Shown: positions 16,237 through 24,224, counted from the stretch's first letter. The stretch is DNA of 64,000 bases from CAMLOF01 sp041913045 (GCA_041913045.1 JAYSGB010000006.1:87045-151044), one strand, 5' to 3'. Numbers and translations are program-made. The notes: generated by a model not told the origin, from the letters alone.

Positions 16237-17244
16237 TTATGCCGGGTAGAGGCCGCGCGTCTGCGCCATCAGCCGTGTGAGGCCGAGCAGCGCGTCAATG
16301 TTGGGCGTGGGCAGTTGCAGGTGCTGGCCGATGTCGCGTACTGCACCCACCAGGGCGTCGAGTTCGATGGCGCGACCGGCTTCCACGTCTTGCAGCATGG
16401 AGGTCTTGAACGCGCCGAGCTTGCGCGTGACGGCATGGCGGTCTTCGGGGCTTTGGTCGATGGCGCAACCGATGCGCGCGCCGATGGCTTGGGCTTCGCG
16501 CATGACGGCGCTAATATAGCCGCGCACCAGCGGGTCGTCGAGGATGCGATCGCAGGTGGCGCCAGTGAGCGCCGACACGGGGTTCATGGTCATGTTGCCC
16601 CAGAGCTTGAACCAGACGTCGCGCTGGATGCGATTTGACACTGTGACGGCAAAGCCCGCCTGTTCCAGCGTGGCTGCCAGTGCCTGTACGCCCGGACTGG
16701 CGCCGCCTGCCGGTTCACCAATGATGAGCCCGTTGCCATTGACGTGGCGCACGTGCCCGGGGCCCGGCGTGGTGCTGCTGAGGTGGACCACGCAGCCGAT
16801 CACGCTGGTAGCGGGCAGTGCAGCGGCGAGTGCGCCACCTGGGTCCACGCTGGGCAGATTCAGGCCATCGCACGGGCCTCCCAGCCCGTGGAAGAACCAC
16901 CACGGCACACCGTTCATGGCGACCAGCACCCGGCCTTCGGGGGCCAGCAGCGCACGCACGGCGGGCGCTACGTCCTTGACGGCTGGGCCTTTCACGGCCA
17001 ACACCACCAGGTCTTGTGGACCCAGGCTGGCGGGGTCGTCGCTGGCGTGTACCTGCAGGGTGCGCGTGCCTTGTGCACTGGTGAGTTGCAGGCCCTGGCC
17101 GTGCAGCGCCTGCAGGGTGGCGCCGCGCGCCAGCACGCTCACGCGCACATGGGGCAACTGGCTGAGCCAGGCGGCGAACAGGCCGCCAATGGCACCCGCG
17201 CCGACGATGGCCACGCGCAAGGGGTTGGAGGCAGTTGCGGTCAT
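16237..17244 (-). CDS. 2-dehydropantoate 2-reductase-like oxidoreductase
   Basis: The 335-residue protein is of the ApbA/PanE family. It has an N-terminal Rossmann domain with the NADP loop VGAGAIGGLFAAWL (about residues 13-26) and the C-terminal catalytic segment WFKLWGNMTMNPVSALTGA with the conserved Lys and Asn. The family reduces ketopantoate, but the location inside an aromatic-degradation operon suggests another 2-oxo acid substrate; that is inference. It overlaps the preceding aldolase gene by 4 nt, indicating coupling, and lies 14 nt before hpaI. Confidence 0.82.
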   Translation of the reverse strand: MTATASNPLRVAIVGAGAIGGLFAAWLSQLPHVRVSVLARGATLQALHGQGLQLTSAQGTRTLQVHASDDPASLGPQDLVVLAVKGPAVKDVAPAVRALLAPEGRVLVAMNGVPWWFFHGLGGPCDGLNLPSVDPGGALAAALPATSVIGCVVHLSSTTPGPGHVRHVNGNGLIIGEPAGGASPGVQALAATLEQAGFAVTVSNRIQRDVWFKLWGNMTMNPVSALTGATCDRILDDPLVRGYISAVMREAQAIGARIGCAIDQSPEDRHAVTRKLGAFKTSMLQDVEAGRAIELDALVGAVRDIGQHLQLPTPNIDALLGLTRLMAQTRGLYPA

Positions 17245-18083
17245 ACGGCGTAGCCGGGGTTGACCCGGTCGATGAGTCTTTGCATGGCGGCGAAGGAGTC
17301 TTCACCGGCACCAACAGCCACGCCGGGCCGTTCCCAAGAGGCTGAGCGCCCCTCGGGGGCCGACGTGGCATTTGCCACGTCTGGGGGCCGTCCAGGCCTT
17401 GGGTTGAAGTTGAGGGAGTCGCGCACGCATTTTTCCAGCACCGGCACGGGAATGGGGCGCAGCGGCCCCAGCGCCTGAGATGCCACCTGCACTTCGCAAG
17501 CGCGCTGCACCAGCCACATCAGGTTGAAGGCTTGTGCCAGCGTACGGCCGATGACCACAGGCCCATGGTTGCGCAGCAGCAGCACGGGCTTGCCGCCAGC
17601 GCTGTCCAGAATGCGCTGGCCTTCGTCCAGGTGCACGGTAATGCCCTCGAACTCGTGGTAGGCCACCTGGTCCCACAGTTGTGCAGCGTAGAAGTTGGTG
17701 TAGGACAGGCCTTCCTGCGTGCAGCACACGGCCAGCGTGGGGGTGGTGTGCACGTGCATCACGCAGTGGGCTTCAGGCATGGCTGCGTGTATGGCGCCGT
17801 GGAAGGTGAACCCCGCCGGGTTGATGGGCCAGTCGGAGTGGCCGACGATGTTGCCTTCGATGTCCACCTTCACGAGGTTGGAGGCGGTGACCTCGCTGTA
17901 GTGCAGGCCGAAGGGGTTGATGAGGAAGTGCGGCTCGGCGCCCGGCACGCGCAGCGAGATGTGGTTGTAGATCAGCTCCGCCCAGCCCAGGTGGGCAAAG
18001 ATGCGGTAGGTGGCGGCGAGCTTGACGCGGGCGTCCCACTCCTCGGGGCTGAAGCGGGCAGGGCGGATGTAGGGGGATTCCAT
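17241..18083 (-). CDS. class II aldolase/adducin family protein with an internal REP-like insertion
   Basis: The 280-residue protein has the metal-binding histidines of class II aldolases (HGAIHAAMPEAHCVMHVHT, and a second group at LLRNHGPVVIG). Its substrate is unknown. Near the C-terminus, residues about 230-257 form a stretch rich in Arg, Pro, Ala and Gly that interrupts the expected NFNPR...GEDSFAAMQR continuity. The DNA encoding it contains an inverted repeat of REP type. The frame is kept, so the protein is probably still made. It lies between hpaH and the PanE-like gene. Confidence 0.82.
   Translation of the reverse strand: MESPYIRPARFSPEEWDARVKLAATYRIFAHLGWAELIYNHISLRVPGAEPHFLINPFGLHYSEVTASNLVKVDIEGNIVGHSDWPINPAGFTFHGAIHAAMPEAHCVMHVHTTPTLAVCCTQEGLSYTNFYAAQLWDQVAYHEFEGITVHLDEGQRILDSAGGKPVLLLRNHGPVVIGRTLAQAFNLMWLVQRACEVQVASQALGPLRPIPVPVLEKCVRDSLNFNPRPGRPPDVANATSAPEGRSASWERPGVAVGAGEDSFAAMQRLIDRVNPGYAV
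17313..17398. repeat. REP-like element inserted in frame in the aldolase gene
   Basis: About 86 bp encode residues 230-257 of the aldolase. The segment contains a palindrome GACGTGGC-N4-GCCACGTC at 17362-17381 flanked by CGGGGGCC and TGGGGGCC tracts. Its composition is unlike the flanking family-conserved sequence. Intergenic GC-rich repeats of this look are common in Comamonadaceae genomes. Exact ends are uncertain by several bases. Confidence 0.55.
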
Positions 18084-18113
18084 GGGGTTTGTCTCCGGCG
18101 CGTTTTGGGGTGG

Positions 18114-18929
18114 TCAGACGAAGCGGAACTGCAGGCGGCCGAGCGGGCCGTAGTCGGCGTCGAACAGGTCGCCCGCGCGCGCGGCAACGGGGCGCGTGAA
18201 GGAACCTGCCAGCACGGTTTGCCCGGCTTCCAGCCGCTCGCCCCAGGGTGCCAGTTTGTTGGCCAGCCAGGCAATGCCGATGGCCGGGTCGCCCTGGACG
18301 CCTGCGGCCAGTCCGGTTTCTTCCACCACGCCGTTCTGACGCAGGATGGCACCGCACCAGGGCAGGTCCAGTTCGCGCGGTGCGGCGCGGCCTGCGCCCA
18401 ACACAATGCCCGCGTTGGCCGCGTTGTCGCTGATGGTGTCGAACACCTTGCGCATGACCTGGGTATGGCGGTCGAACTGCTCAATGCGCGCGTCGATGAT
18501 CTCGATGGCGGGGGTGACGTATTCGGTGGCGTCCAGAACCTGTTCCACGGTCACGTTGGGGCCTTGCAGCGGCGCCTTGAGCACGAAGGCCAGTTCCACC
18601 TCCACGCGGGGCTTGAGGAAGCGGCTGGTGGGGATGTCGAGCACCTGGCCGGGTGTGCAGGTGTAGAGCATGTCGTCGAGCAGGGTGCCGTAGTCGGGCT
18701 CGTCGATCTGGCTGGCCTGCTGCATGGCCCGCGACGTCAGGCCGATCTTGTGGCCAATGAGGCGCCTGCCTTCGGCCAGTTGCAGCGCCACCCAGGCGCG
18801 GCTGATGCGGTAGCCGTCTTCCAGCGTCATGTCGGGGAAGCGTTTGGAGAAGTGTTCGACCTGCACGCGGGTCTTCTGGCTCAGGTGCAGTTCGGCGGCG
18901 AGTTCCTGGATCTGTGCGTCGGACAGCAT
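18114..18929 (-). CDS. hpaH: 2-oxo-hept-3-ene-1,7-dioate hydratase
   Basis: The enzyme hydrates 2-oxohept-3-enedioate to 4-hydroxy-2-oxoheptanedioate, the HpaI substrate. The 271-residue protein belongs to the FAH/MhpD-like hydratase fold, with GHKIGLTSRAMQ near residues 64-75, PRVEVELAFVLKAPL (metal-binding Glu residues) and a conserved LGRLQFRFV end. It starts 3 nt after the hpaF stop and ends 30 nt before the class II aldolase gene. Confidence 0.94.
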   Translation of the reverse strand: MLSDAQIQELAAELHLSQKTRVQVEHFSKRFPDMTLEDGYRISRAWVALQLAEGRRLIGHKIGLTSRAMQQASQIDEPDYGTLLDDMLYTCTPGQVLDIPTSRFLKPRVEVELAFVLKAPLQGPNVTVEQVLDATEYVTPAIEIIDARIEQFDRHTQVMRKVFDTISDNAANAGIVLGAGRAAPRELDLPWCGAILRQNGVVEETGLAAGVQGDPAIGIAWLANKLAPWGERLEAGQTVLAGSFTRPVAARAGDLFDADYGPLGRLQFRFV

Positions 18930-18932
18930 GGG

Positions 18933-19382
18933 TCAGGCCTTGGGGGTGAAAAGGGGGTGGAGGTTGCTGTGCTTGGCGTCGAAGACTTCCTGGCCTTCGT
19001 CGATCTGCAGCGTGACGCCGATGTGGCGCCGCGAGAACAGCGGCTGGAAGTGCGACTTCGTGGCCATGAGCAGCGCGTCGCCGACCTTGCGGTGCGCGGC
19101 GGCGCTGCGGCCCCGGCCCATGCGCAGGTTGAGGTAGACGAAGGCGTAGTCGCCGTCGCCCCCTGCAGCACGGCCCGCCGTGCCACCATCTGCGACGGCG
19201 CAGTGTGCAGCGGGGTAGGCGAGCACACGCGTGCCGCCAGTGGGGAAGACCTGGCGGTCGTCTTCGTCGCGCACGGAGAGCATGGTGTCGGCCAGGGCGC
19301 GGCACAGGGCCGACATGTCGCAGCCACCCTCATCGACAGGGCGGTCGAGGTTGGGTGTGTAGAGGATGACGAGGTGGGGCAT
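18933..19382 (-). CDS. hpaF: 5-carboxymethyl-2-hydroxymuconate isomerase
   Basis: This tautomerase-superfamily enzyme isomerises 5-carboxymethyl-2-hydroxymuconate. I chose the ATG at 19382 because it yields MPHLVILYTPN: the family uses proline 1 as catalytic base after Met removal, so the start must be Met-Pro. GAAGG 11 nt upstream fits a ribosome binding site. A TTG start at 19400 would bury that proline. At 149 residues it is somewhat longer than typical, with a Gly/Ala-rich insertion around residues 66-80. Confidence 0.9.
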   Translation of the reverse strand: MPHLVILYTPNLDRPVDEGGCDMSALCRALADTMLSVRDEDDRQVFPTGGTRVLAYPAAHCAVADGGTAGRAAGGDGDYAFVYLNLRMGRGRSAAAHRKVGDALLMATKSHFQPLFSRRHIGVTLQIDEGQEVFDAKHSNLHPLFTPKA

Positions 19383-19396
19383 GGCGACTTGTGCCT

Positions 19397-20323
19397 TCAA
19401 AGCCGTGTGGCGACAGAGGTGTAGCCGTCAGCCCGGGAGGCCTGGGCTGCTGGAATGGCTTTCCCGGTCACGGGTTCAACGGGGAACACGGCGTTGATCT
19501 GCCCCGTGCCCGAAGCGCCAAAGTAAGGCGTTATCACCTCGGCGCGGCCCTGGTACTCGCTCCAGCCCAGCACGCCCAGCATCATGGCGGTGTCGTGCAT
19601 GAAGCCTTCGCCATGGCCCTTGCTGGCGTATTCGGGCAGCATCTCGCAAAAGTCTTTCCACTGGCCTTGCTGCCACATCTCCACCACGCGGCGGTCGAGC
19701 TGTTCCAGGAAGGGGCTCCAGATCTTGAAGGCGTATTCCGGCGCCAGGCCGTTCTGCGCGAAACGGTGGCTCAGCGAGCCGCTGGCCAGGAAGGCCACGG
19801 TGCCGTCGTAGTGCTCCTCCACGGCCTTGCGCATGGCCCAGCCCAGGCGTGCGCTGTCGTTCAGGTAGTGCACGGTGCACAGGGCCGACACGGAAACCGC
19901 CTTGAAGTACTGGTCTTCGTTCATGTAGCGCATGGGCACCAGGGTGCCGTATTCGGGGTCGAGCGTGGTGGCGTGGTGGGCCAGCGTCTCCACCTGGTGC
20001 TCGTTGCACACCTTGGCCAGCAGTTGCCCCAGTTCCGGGTTGCCGGGAATGGAGAACGGCATGTTGCTGATGAAGTGTGGCAGTTCGTTGCTGGTGTAGG
20101 TGCCTTGCCAACTGGGGGCGCAGTTGATGTGGTAATTGGCGTTGACCAGCCAGTGGGTGTCGAAGACGACGATGGTGTCCACGCCCAGTGCCTTGCAGCG
20201 GCGCGCGATTTCCTTGTGGCCGTCAATGGCGTCTTGCCGCGTGCCTTTGCGCGGGCCGTCCAGCTCGCTGAGATACATCGACGGCACGTGGGTGATCTTG
20301 CCGACCAGTGCTACTTTGCCCAT
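19397..20323 (-). CDS. hpaD: 3,4-dihydroxyphenylacetate 2,3-dioxygenase
   Basis: This extradiol ring-cleavage enzyme converts homoprotocatechuate to 5-carboxymethyl-2-hydroxymuconate semialdehyde. The 308-residue protein is of the LigB (class III) type, starting MGKVALVGKITHVPSMYLSELDGPRKG with the conserved early His, and continuing with VVFDTHWLVNANYH and the LAHHATTLDPEYG segment. It lies 351 nt downstream of hpaE, across a spacer filled with repeat elements, and 14 nt before hpaF. Confidence 0.95.
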   Translation of the reverse strand: MGKVALVGKITHVPSMYLSELDGPRKGTRQDAIDGHKEIARRCKALGVDTIVVFDTHWLVNANYHINCAPSWQGTYTSNELPHFISNMPFSIPGNPELGQLLAKVCNEHQVETLAHHATTLDPEYGTLVPMRYMNEDQYFKAVSVSALCTVHYLNDSARLGWAMRKAVEEHYDGTVAFLASGSLSHRFAQNGLAPEYAFKIWSPFLEQLDRRVVEMWQQGQWKDFCEMLPEYASKGHGEGFMHDTAMMLGVLGWSEYQGRAEVITPYFGASGTGQINAVFPVEPVTGKAIPAAQASRADGYTSVATRL

Positions 20324-20380
20324 GGGTTGTCTCCTGTATGTGGGGTTGCTTTTCGTTGCTGGGCTGCCTTTGTTTGGGGT

Positions 20381-20476
20381 GAAGAGGCGGGGTGAACACC
20401 TCCGCGAATGTCCCCCGGGTTTTGCTGCGCAAATCCCTCCTCTTTTATTTCGCTGCGGTGTTCACCCCGCCTCTTC
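20381..20476 (-). repeat. structured repeat unit A (covarying stem-loop element)
   Basis: Perfect 20-bp inverted arms (20381-20400 and 20457-20476) enclose two conserved strands, 20400-20417 and 20437-20457, separated by a 19-nt hairpin at 20418-20436 (stem GG/TTTGC, 3-nt loop). Unit B, 59 bp away in the opposite orientation, has the same two strands (18/18 and 20/21 identical) but different arms and hairpin that still pair. This suggests a folded RNA or single-strand DNA element. I do not recognise the family. Confidence 0.75.
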
Positions 20477-20534
20477 ATGGCGTTGCACCTAGGCCGACCA
20501 AGCGCTTGAACGTTGAGCGCCCGTGCAGCATCTG

Positions 20535-20638
20535 GATCAGCGGGACGGGGTGCCTGGCGCAGCGAAATAAAGGAGGAGAAACGGGCTGTGCCCGTTTCGG
20601 GGGACATTCGCGGAGCCGGGTACCCTGGCGCGCTGATC
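20535..20638 (+). repeat. structured repeat unit B (covarying stem-loop element)
   Basis: Outer arms 20535-20557 and 20616-20638 pair over 23 positions with 18 Watson-Crick pairs, 3 G-T/U wobbles and 2 mismatches. Inside are strand 20558-20578, a perfect 8-bp hairpin with a 3-nt loop (20579-20597) and strand 20598-20615. The conserved strands are the reverse complement of those in unit A. The remainder of the hpaE-hpaD spacer (20324-20380, 20477-20534, 20639-20674) shows no gene or further signal I can name. Confidence 0.75.
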
Positions 20639-20674
20639 CCGCCAAGGTCCATGAGCGAAACATGGGGGTACAAA

Positions 20675-22150
20675 TCAAACACCCCAATGAGGAATATGGT
20701 GTGACCCCATGGAAACCGCCACGTTCTTGGGCTCCAGGAACGCCTCGTAACTCCAGGTGCCGCCTTCGCGCCCCGTGCCGCTGGCTTTGGTGCCGCCAAA
20801 CGGCTGGCGCAGGTCGCGCACGTTCTGGCTGTTGACAAAGCACATGCCCGCCTCAATCGCCGCCGCCACACGGTGCGCACGGCCAATGTTCTCGGTCCAC
20901 ACGTAGCTCGACAAACCGTACTGAATATCGTTGGCCAGTTCAATGGCGTGTGCCTCGTCGCGGAAGGGAATCAGGCAGGCCACGGGGCCGAAGATTTCTT
21001 CCTGGGCAATGCGCATGCGGTTGTCCACGTCGGCAAACACCGTGGGCCACACGTAGTTGCCTTGCGCCACATGCGCGGGCAGCTCGGGCGCGTAGGAAGG
21101 GCGGTCCAACCCGCCGCACAGCAGCGTGGCGCCTTCCTTGGGGCCTAGCTCGATGTAGCTGCGCACCTTGGCCAGGTGGTTGCGGCTGATCATCGGGCCG
21201 ATGATGGTCTTCTCGTCCTGCGGGTCGCCCACCACGATGCGTTTGGCGCGTTCAGCAAATTTGGCCGCGAAGTCGGCGTAGATGCTCTGCTGCACCAGAA
21301 TGCGGCTGCCCGCCGTGCAGCGCTCGCCGTTGTTGCTGAAGATCATGAACACGGCAGCATCCAGCGCGCGGTCCAGGTCTGCGTCATCGAAGATCACGAA
21401 GGGGCTCTTGCCGCCCAGCTCCATGCTGAACTTCTTCAAGCCCGCCGCACGCACGATGCGGTTGCCCGTGGCGGTGGAGCCAGTGAAGCTGATGGCGCGC
21501 ACGTCGGGGTGCGCGCACAGGGGCTCCCCGGTTTCCTGGCCAAAGCCGTGCACGATGTTGAGCACCCCGGCGGGAATGCCCGCCTCCAGCGCCAGCTCGC
21601 CCAAACGCGCGGCTGTCAGGGGGCTGAGCTCGCTCATCTTGAGTACTGCCGTGTTGCCGAACGCCAGACAAGGCGCAACCTTCCAAGTGGCTGTCATGAA
21701 GGGCACGTTCCACGGGCTGATGAGCGCGCACACGCCCACCGGGTGAAACAGGGTGTAGTTCAGGTGCGTGGGCGTGGGGTAAGTGTGGCCGTCCACACGC
21801 GTGCACATCTCGGCAAAGTAGCTGAAGTTGTCTGCCGCGCGCGGCACCAGCTGCTTGCCGGTCTGGCTGATGGTCTGGCCGGTGTCGTCCGTCTCGGTAC
21901 GGGCGATCTCGGGCACGTGCTGAGTGATGAGTTCGCCTAGCTTGCGGATGAGTTTGGCCCGTTCCGTGGCGGGTTTGCCCGCCCAGGCGGGGAAGGCGTC
22001 CTTGGCGGCCTGTACGGCGGCATTCACTTCGGCTTCGCCGCCAGCAGCCACTTCGGCCAGCATGCCCTGCGTAGCGGGGTTGATGGATTCAAAGTACTGC
22101 TGGCTGGCAACGCGCTGGCCGTTGATGAGGTGGTCGATGCGGGTGGTCAT
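20675..22150 (-). CDS. hpaE: 5-carboxymethyl-2-hydroxymuconate semialdehyde dehydrogenase
   Basis: This NAD-dependent aldehyde dehydrogenase oxidises the ring-cleavage product. The 491-residue protein has the ALDH signatures: PWNVPFMTATWKVAPCLAFGN, FTGSTATGNRI, the catalytic Glu in MELGGKSPFVIF and the catalytic Cys in NNGERCTAGSRI. The C-terminus SHHIPHWGV is typical of HpaE. The ATG at 22150 (MTTRIDHLINGQRV) is chosen; the longer frame to 22243 overlaps hpaG. It lies 25 nt after the hpaG stop. Confidence 0.96.
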   Translation of the reverse strand: MTTRIDHLINGQRVASQQYFESINPATQGMLAEVAAGGEAEVNAAVQAAKDAFPAWAGKPATERAKLIRKLGELITQHVPEIARTETDDTGQTISQTGKQLVPRAADNFSYFAEMCTRVDGHTYPTPTHLNYTLFHPVGVCALISPWNVPFMTATWKVAPCLAFGNTAVLKMSELSPLTAARLGELALEAGIPAGVLNIVHGFGQETGEPLCAHPDVRAISFTGSTATGNRIVRAAGLKKFSMELGGKSPFVIFDDADLDRALDAAVFMIFSNNGERCTAGSRILVQQSIYADFAAKFAERAKRIVVGDPQDEKTIIGPMISRNHLAKVRSYIELGPKEGATLLCGGLDRPSYAPELPAHVAQGNYVWPTVFADVDNRMRIAQEEIFGPVACLIPFRDEAHAIELANDIQYGLSSYVWTENIGRAHRVAAAIEAGMCFVNSQNVRDLRQPFGGTKASGTGREGGTWSYEAFLEPKNVAVSMGSHHIPHWGV

Positions 22151-22175
22151 GGTGGGGCTCGGGTGTGGACGGGTT

Positions 22176-23657
22176 TCAGGGGGCGGCGATGAGCGTGTTC
22201 TGCAGTGCGCCGAGGCCTTCGATTTCGGTGACCACCACATCACCCGGCTGGCAGTTCACCACGCCGTCGGGGGTGCCGGTCAGGATGAGGTCGCCGGGGT
22301 TGAGCGTCATGAAGCTGCTGAAGTACTCGATCAGCGTGGGTACGTCAAAGATCATGTCGCGCGTGTGGCCGCGCTGCGTCACCTCACCGTTCACGGTGGT
22401 CTGCAGCGCCAGGTTCATGGGGGAGCCATGGCGCTCTTGCAGCCAGGCGGCGTCCACCAGCCAGGGGCCAATGGGGGTGCAGGTGTCGCGGTTCTTCACG
22501 CGCAGGTTGGGGCGATACCAGTTCTCCAGGTAGTCGCGGATGGCGTAATCGTTGGCCACGGTGTAGCCCGCGATGAAGTCGTAGGCGTCGTCCTTCTTCA
22601 CGTTGCGTGCCGTGCGTCCGATCACCACGGCCAGCTCGCATTCGTAGTGCATGAACTTCACCCCCGTGGGGCGCCGCGTGTAGGCCCGGTGGCCGATCAG
22701 GCTGGCCGCGCCCTTGACGAAGGCCAGGGGCTCCTCGGGGGCTTTGAAGGCCAGTTCCTTGGCGTGGTCGGCGTAGTTCAGGCCCAGGGCCAACACCGTG
22801 CGCTGCTGCGCCACGGGGGCCAGCGGGGGTAGCCATGTCACGTCGTCGAAAGACACACGTTGGCCAGCGTATGGGCTGCGGGTCAGCAGCAGATGGCCGT
22901 CGGATTCCACCGCCTCGTGCACGGCACCAGCCCACGCCACGCGGGCGCGGCGCTGTGGTGGTGTGTGGTTCTTCGTGCGAACCACGGGCGTCTGGGCAGG
23001 TTGGGCCGAGGTGATGGTCTGCACCAGCGGCTCAAAGCCGGGGGCGGAAATCTCCACCGTGTCACCAGCCTGCACGCGCGGACGGGAGCCATCGGCCAGG
23101 GCATCGGTGCCCAGCATCAGCACGTCGCCAGGTTGCAGGGTCATGAACTCCCCCACGTCTGCCAGCAGTTGGGCAGCGTCACGTCGCAGGGTGGACAGGT
23201 CCACCGTCTGGCGGTGTTCGCCGTTGACGGAGACCTCCAGCTTCAGCGTGGCCAAGGCGAGCAGGCCGCCCAGTGCTTCCAGCGGCACCGTGCGCTGGCC
23301 AATGCCCAGCCACCCGTCGCCGTTTTTGTACTTGACCGGCGGGCGGTAGTAGCTGGCGTGGGGCAGTTGCAGATCGTTCAGCAGCACGCAGGCTGCGGGG
23401 GTGCCATCGTCACCCATGATCAGACCCAGGCTGGCGCCCACTTCCAGCGCCGCCGCGCCTGGCGGCAAGGGCGCCTCTTGGCCGCTGGTACAGAAGGTGT
23501 TTGCCGTTTTCACGTAGAGCACGGGGGCTTGCGGCGCGGCCTGGTAGGGCGGTTGCGTCATGCGGTCGGCCCACAGAGCCCACTCGTGCTGGAAGTTGAG
23601 CAGCGTGCCGTACACGGTGCCGCTGGGAATGTAGGAGTGGGTGTGGAGGGCGGTCAT
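22176..23657 (-). CDS. hpaG: bifunctional 4-hydroxyphenylacetate-pathway isomerase/decarboxylase (fused HpaG1-HpaG2)
   Basis: The 493-residue protein is a tandem of two FAH-fold domains (about residues 45-215 and 280-490). It would decarboxylate 5-oxopent-3-ene-1,2,5-tricarboxylate and isomerise the product. The C-terminal half keeps the metal-binding E-x-E (HYECELAVVIG) and the later Asp in VANDYAIRD. The N-terminal half has EVGAS at the matching place, lacking the second Glu, so the halves are unequal. The start overlaps the hpaR stop by 4 nt. Confidence 0.93.
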   Translation of the reverse strand: MTALHTHSYIPSGTVYGTLLNFQHEWALWADRMTQPPYQAAPQAPVLYVKTANTFCTSGQEAPLPPGAAALEVGASLGLIMGDDGTPAACVLLNDLQLPHASYYRPPVKYKNGDGWLGIGQRTVPLEALGGLLALATLKLEVSVNGEHRQTVDLSTLRRDAAQLLADVGEFMTLQPGDVLMLGTDALADGSRPRVQAGDTVEISAPGFEPLVQTITSAQPAQTPVVRTKNHTPPQRRARVAWAGAVHEAVESDGHLLLTRSPYAGQRVSFDDVTWLPPLAPVAQQRTVLALGLNYADHAKELAFKAPEEPLAFVKGAASLIGHRAYTRRPTGVKFMHYECELAVVIGRTARNVKKDDAYDFIAGYTVANDYAIRDYLENWYRPNLRVKNRDTCTPIGPWLVDAAWLQERHGSPMNLALQTTVNGEVTQRGHTRDMIFDVPTLIEYFSSFMTLNPGDLILTGTPDGVVNCQPGDVVVTEIEGLGALQNTLIAAP

Positions 23658-24142
23658 GCCTCGTCGTCCTCGGTGTGGTCGTTGATGGGGGCGTCGGTCA
23701 GTTCCAGGGCAATGACTTCGTCCAGCAGGGCGTAGAGCTGGTCCAGCTTGGCCTTGCCCATCTGGGTTTCCAGCGTGGCGTAGTGCTCTTCGATGACGTG
23801 CGACAGGCCCGACGCCAACTCCAGCCCGCGAGCCGTGGCGCGCACCACGGTGCGGCGGCCGTCCACAGGGCAGCGCGCGCGTTCGATCAGTCCGTCGCGT
23901 TCCATGCGGTTAAGTACGCCGGTGAGGCTGGGACCGAGGATGAAGGCCTCGCGTGCCACGCGGCCGGTTTCTACGCCTGCCGGGTCGCTGGCATGTTCGC
24001 CCAGCACGCGCAGCACGCGCCATTGCTGGTCGCTCAGGCCGTGGGCGCGCAGGCCGGGCCGGGTGTGGGCCATCACGGCTTCGCGGGCTTCCAGCAGCAA
24101 GCGCGGCAGGTTGCGGTGTTTGAAGTTGGGCGTCGTGTTCAT
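23654..24142 (-). CDS. hpaR: homoprotocatechuate operon MarR-family repressor
   Basis: The 162-residue MarR protein has the winged-helix region LSDQQWRVLRVLGEHA to RCPVDGRRTVVRAT (about residues 40-110), with the wing Asp/Arg motif DGRR. HpaR represses meta-cleavage genes and is relieved by pathway aromatics in characterised systems. It is the first gene of the operon and overlaps hpaG by 4 nt. A perfect 16-bp palindrome sits 2 bp upstream of its start codon, a probable autoregulatory operator. Confidence 0.92.
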   Translation of the reverse strand: MNTTPNFKHRNLPRLLLEAREAVMAHTRPGLRAHGLSDQQWRVLRVLGEHASDPAGVETGRVAREAFILGPSLTGVLNRMERDGLIERARCPVDGRRTVVRATARGLELASGLSHVIEEHYATLETQMGKAKLDQLYALLDEVIALELTDAPINDHTEDDEA

Positions 24143-24144
24143 TT

Positions 24145-24160
24145 ATTTAACATGTTAAAT
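24145..24160. promoter_or_regulatory. palindromic operator, probably for HpaR
   Basis: ATTTAACATGTTAAAT is a perfect 16-bp palindrome, AT-rich in a GC-rich context, immediately upstream of the hpaR ATG. MarR-family regulators bind such sites. On the minus strand it overlaps a possible -10, so binding would block transcription of the whole hpa operon. Confidence 0.7.
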
Positions 24161-24224
24161 GATTTGGGTCTGGATGCTTTACGGGTTTACCCTTGGGTGG
24201 GCGTGGTCGGTGGGGTGCTGGCAC

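Noticed and set aside
17532..19424. 630-codon plus-strand open frame across the hpa genes
   Set aside because: It runs antisense through three genes with clear enzyme motifs; composition is that of a shadow frame.
20381..20638. CRISPR array or integron attC interpretation of the repeats
   Set aside because: There are only two units in inverted orientation with no regular spacers, no cas or integrase gene, and no attC R/L box motifs.
20311..20943. Small open frames spanning the hpaE-hpaD spacer on both strands
   Set aside because: Their peptides are translations of the inverted repeat units and end in hpaE or hpaD sequence; no ribosome binding site or conserved domain supports them.
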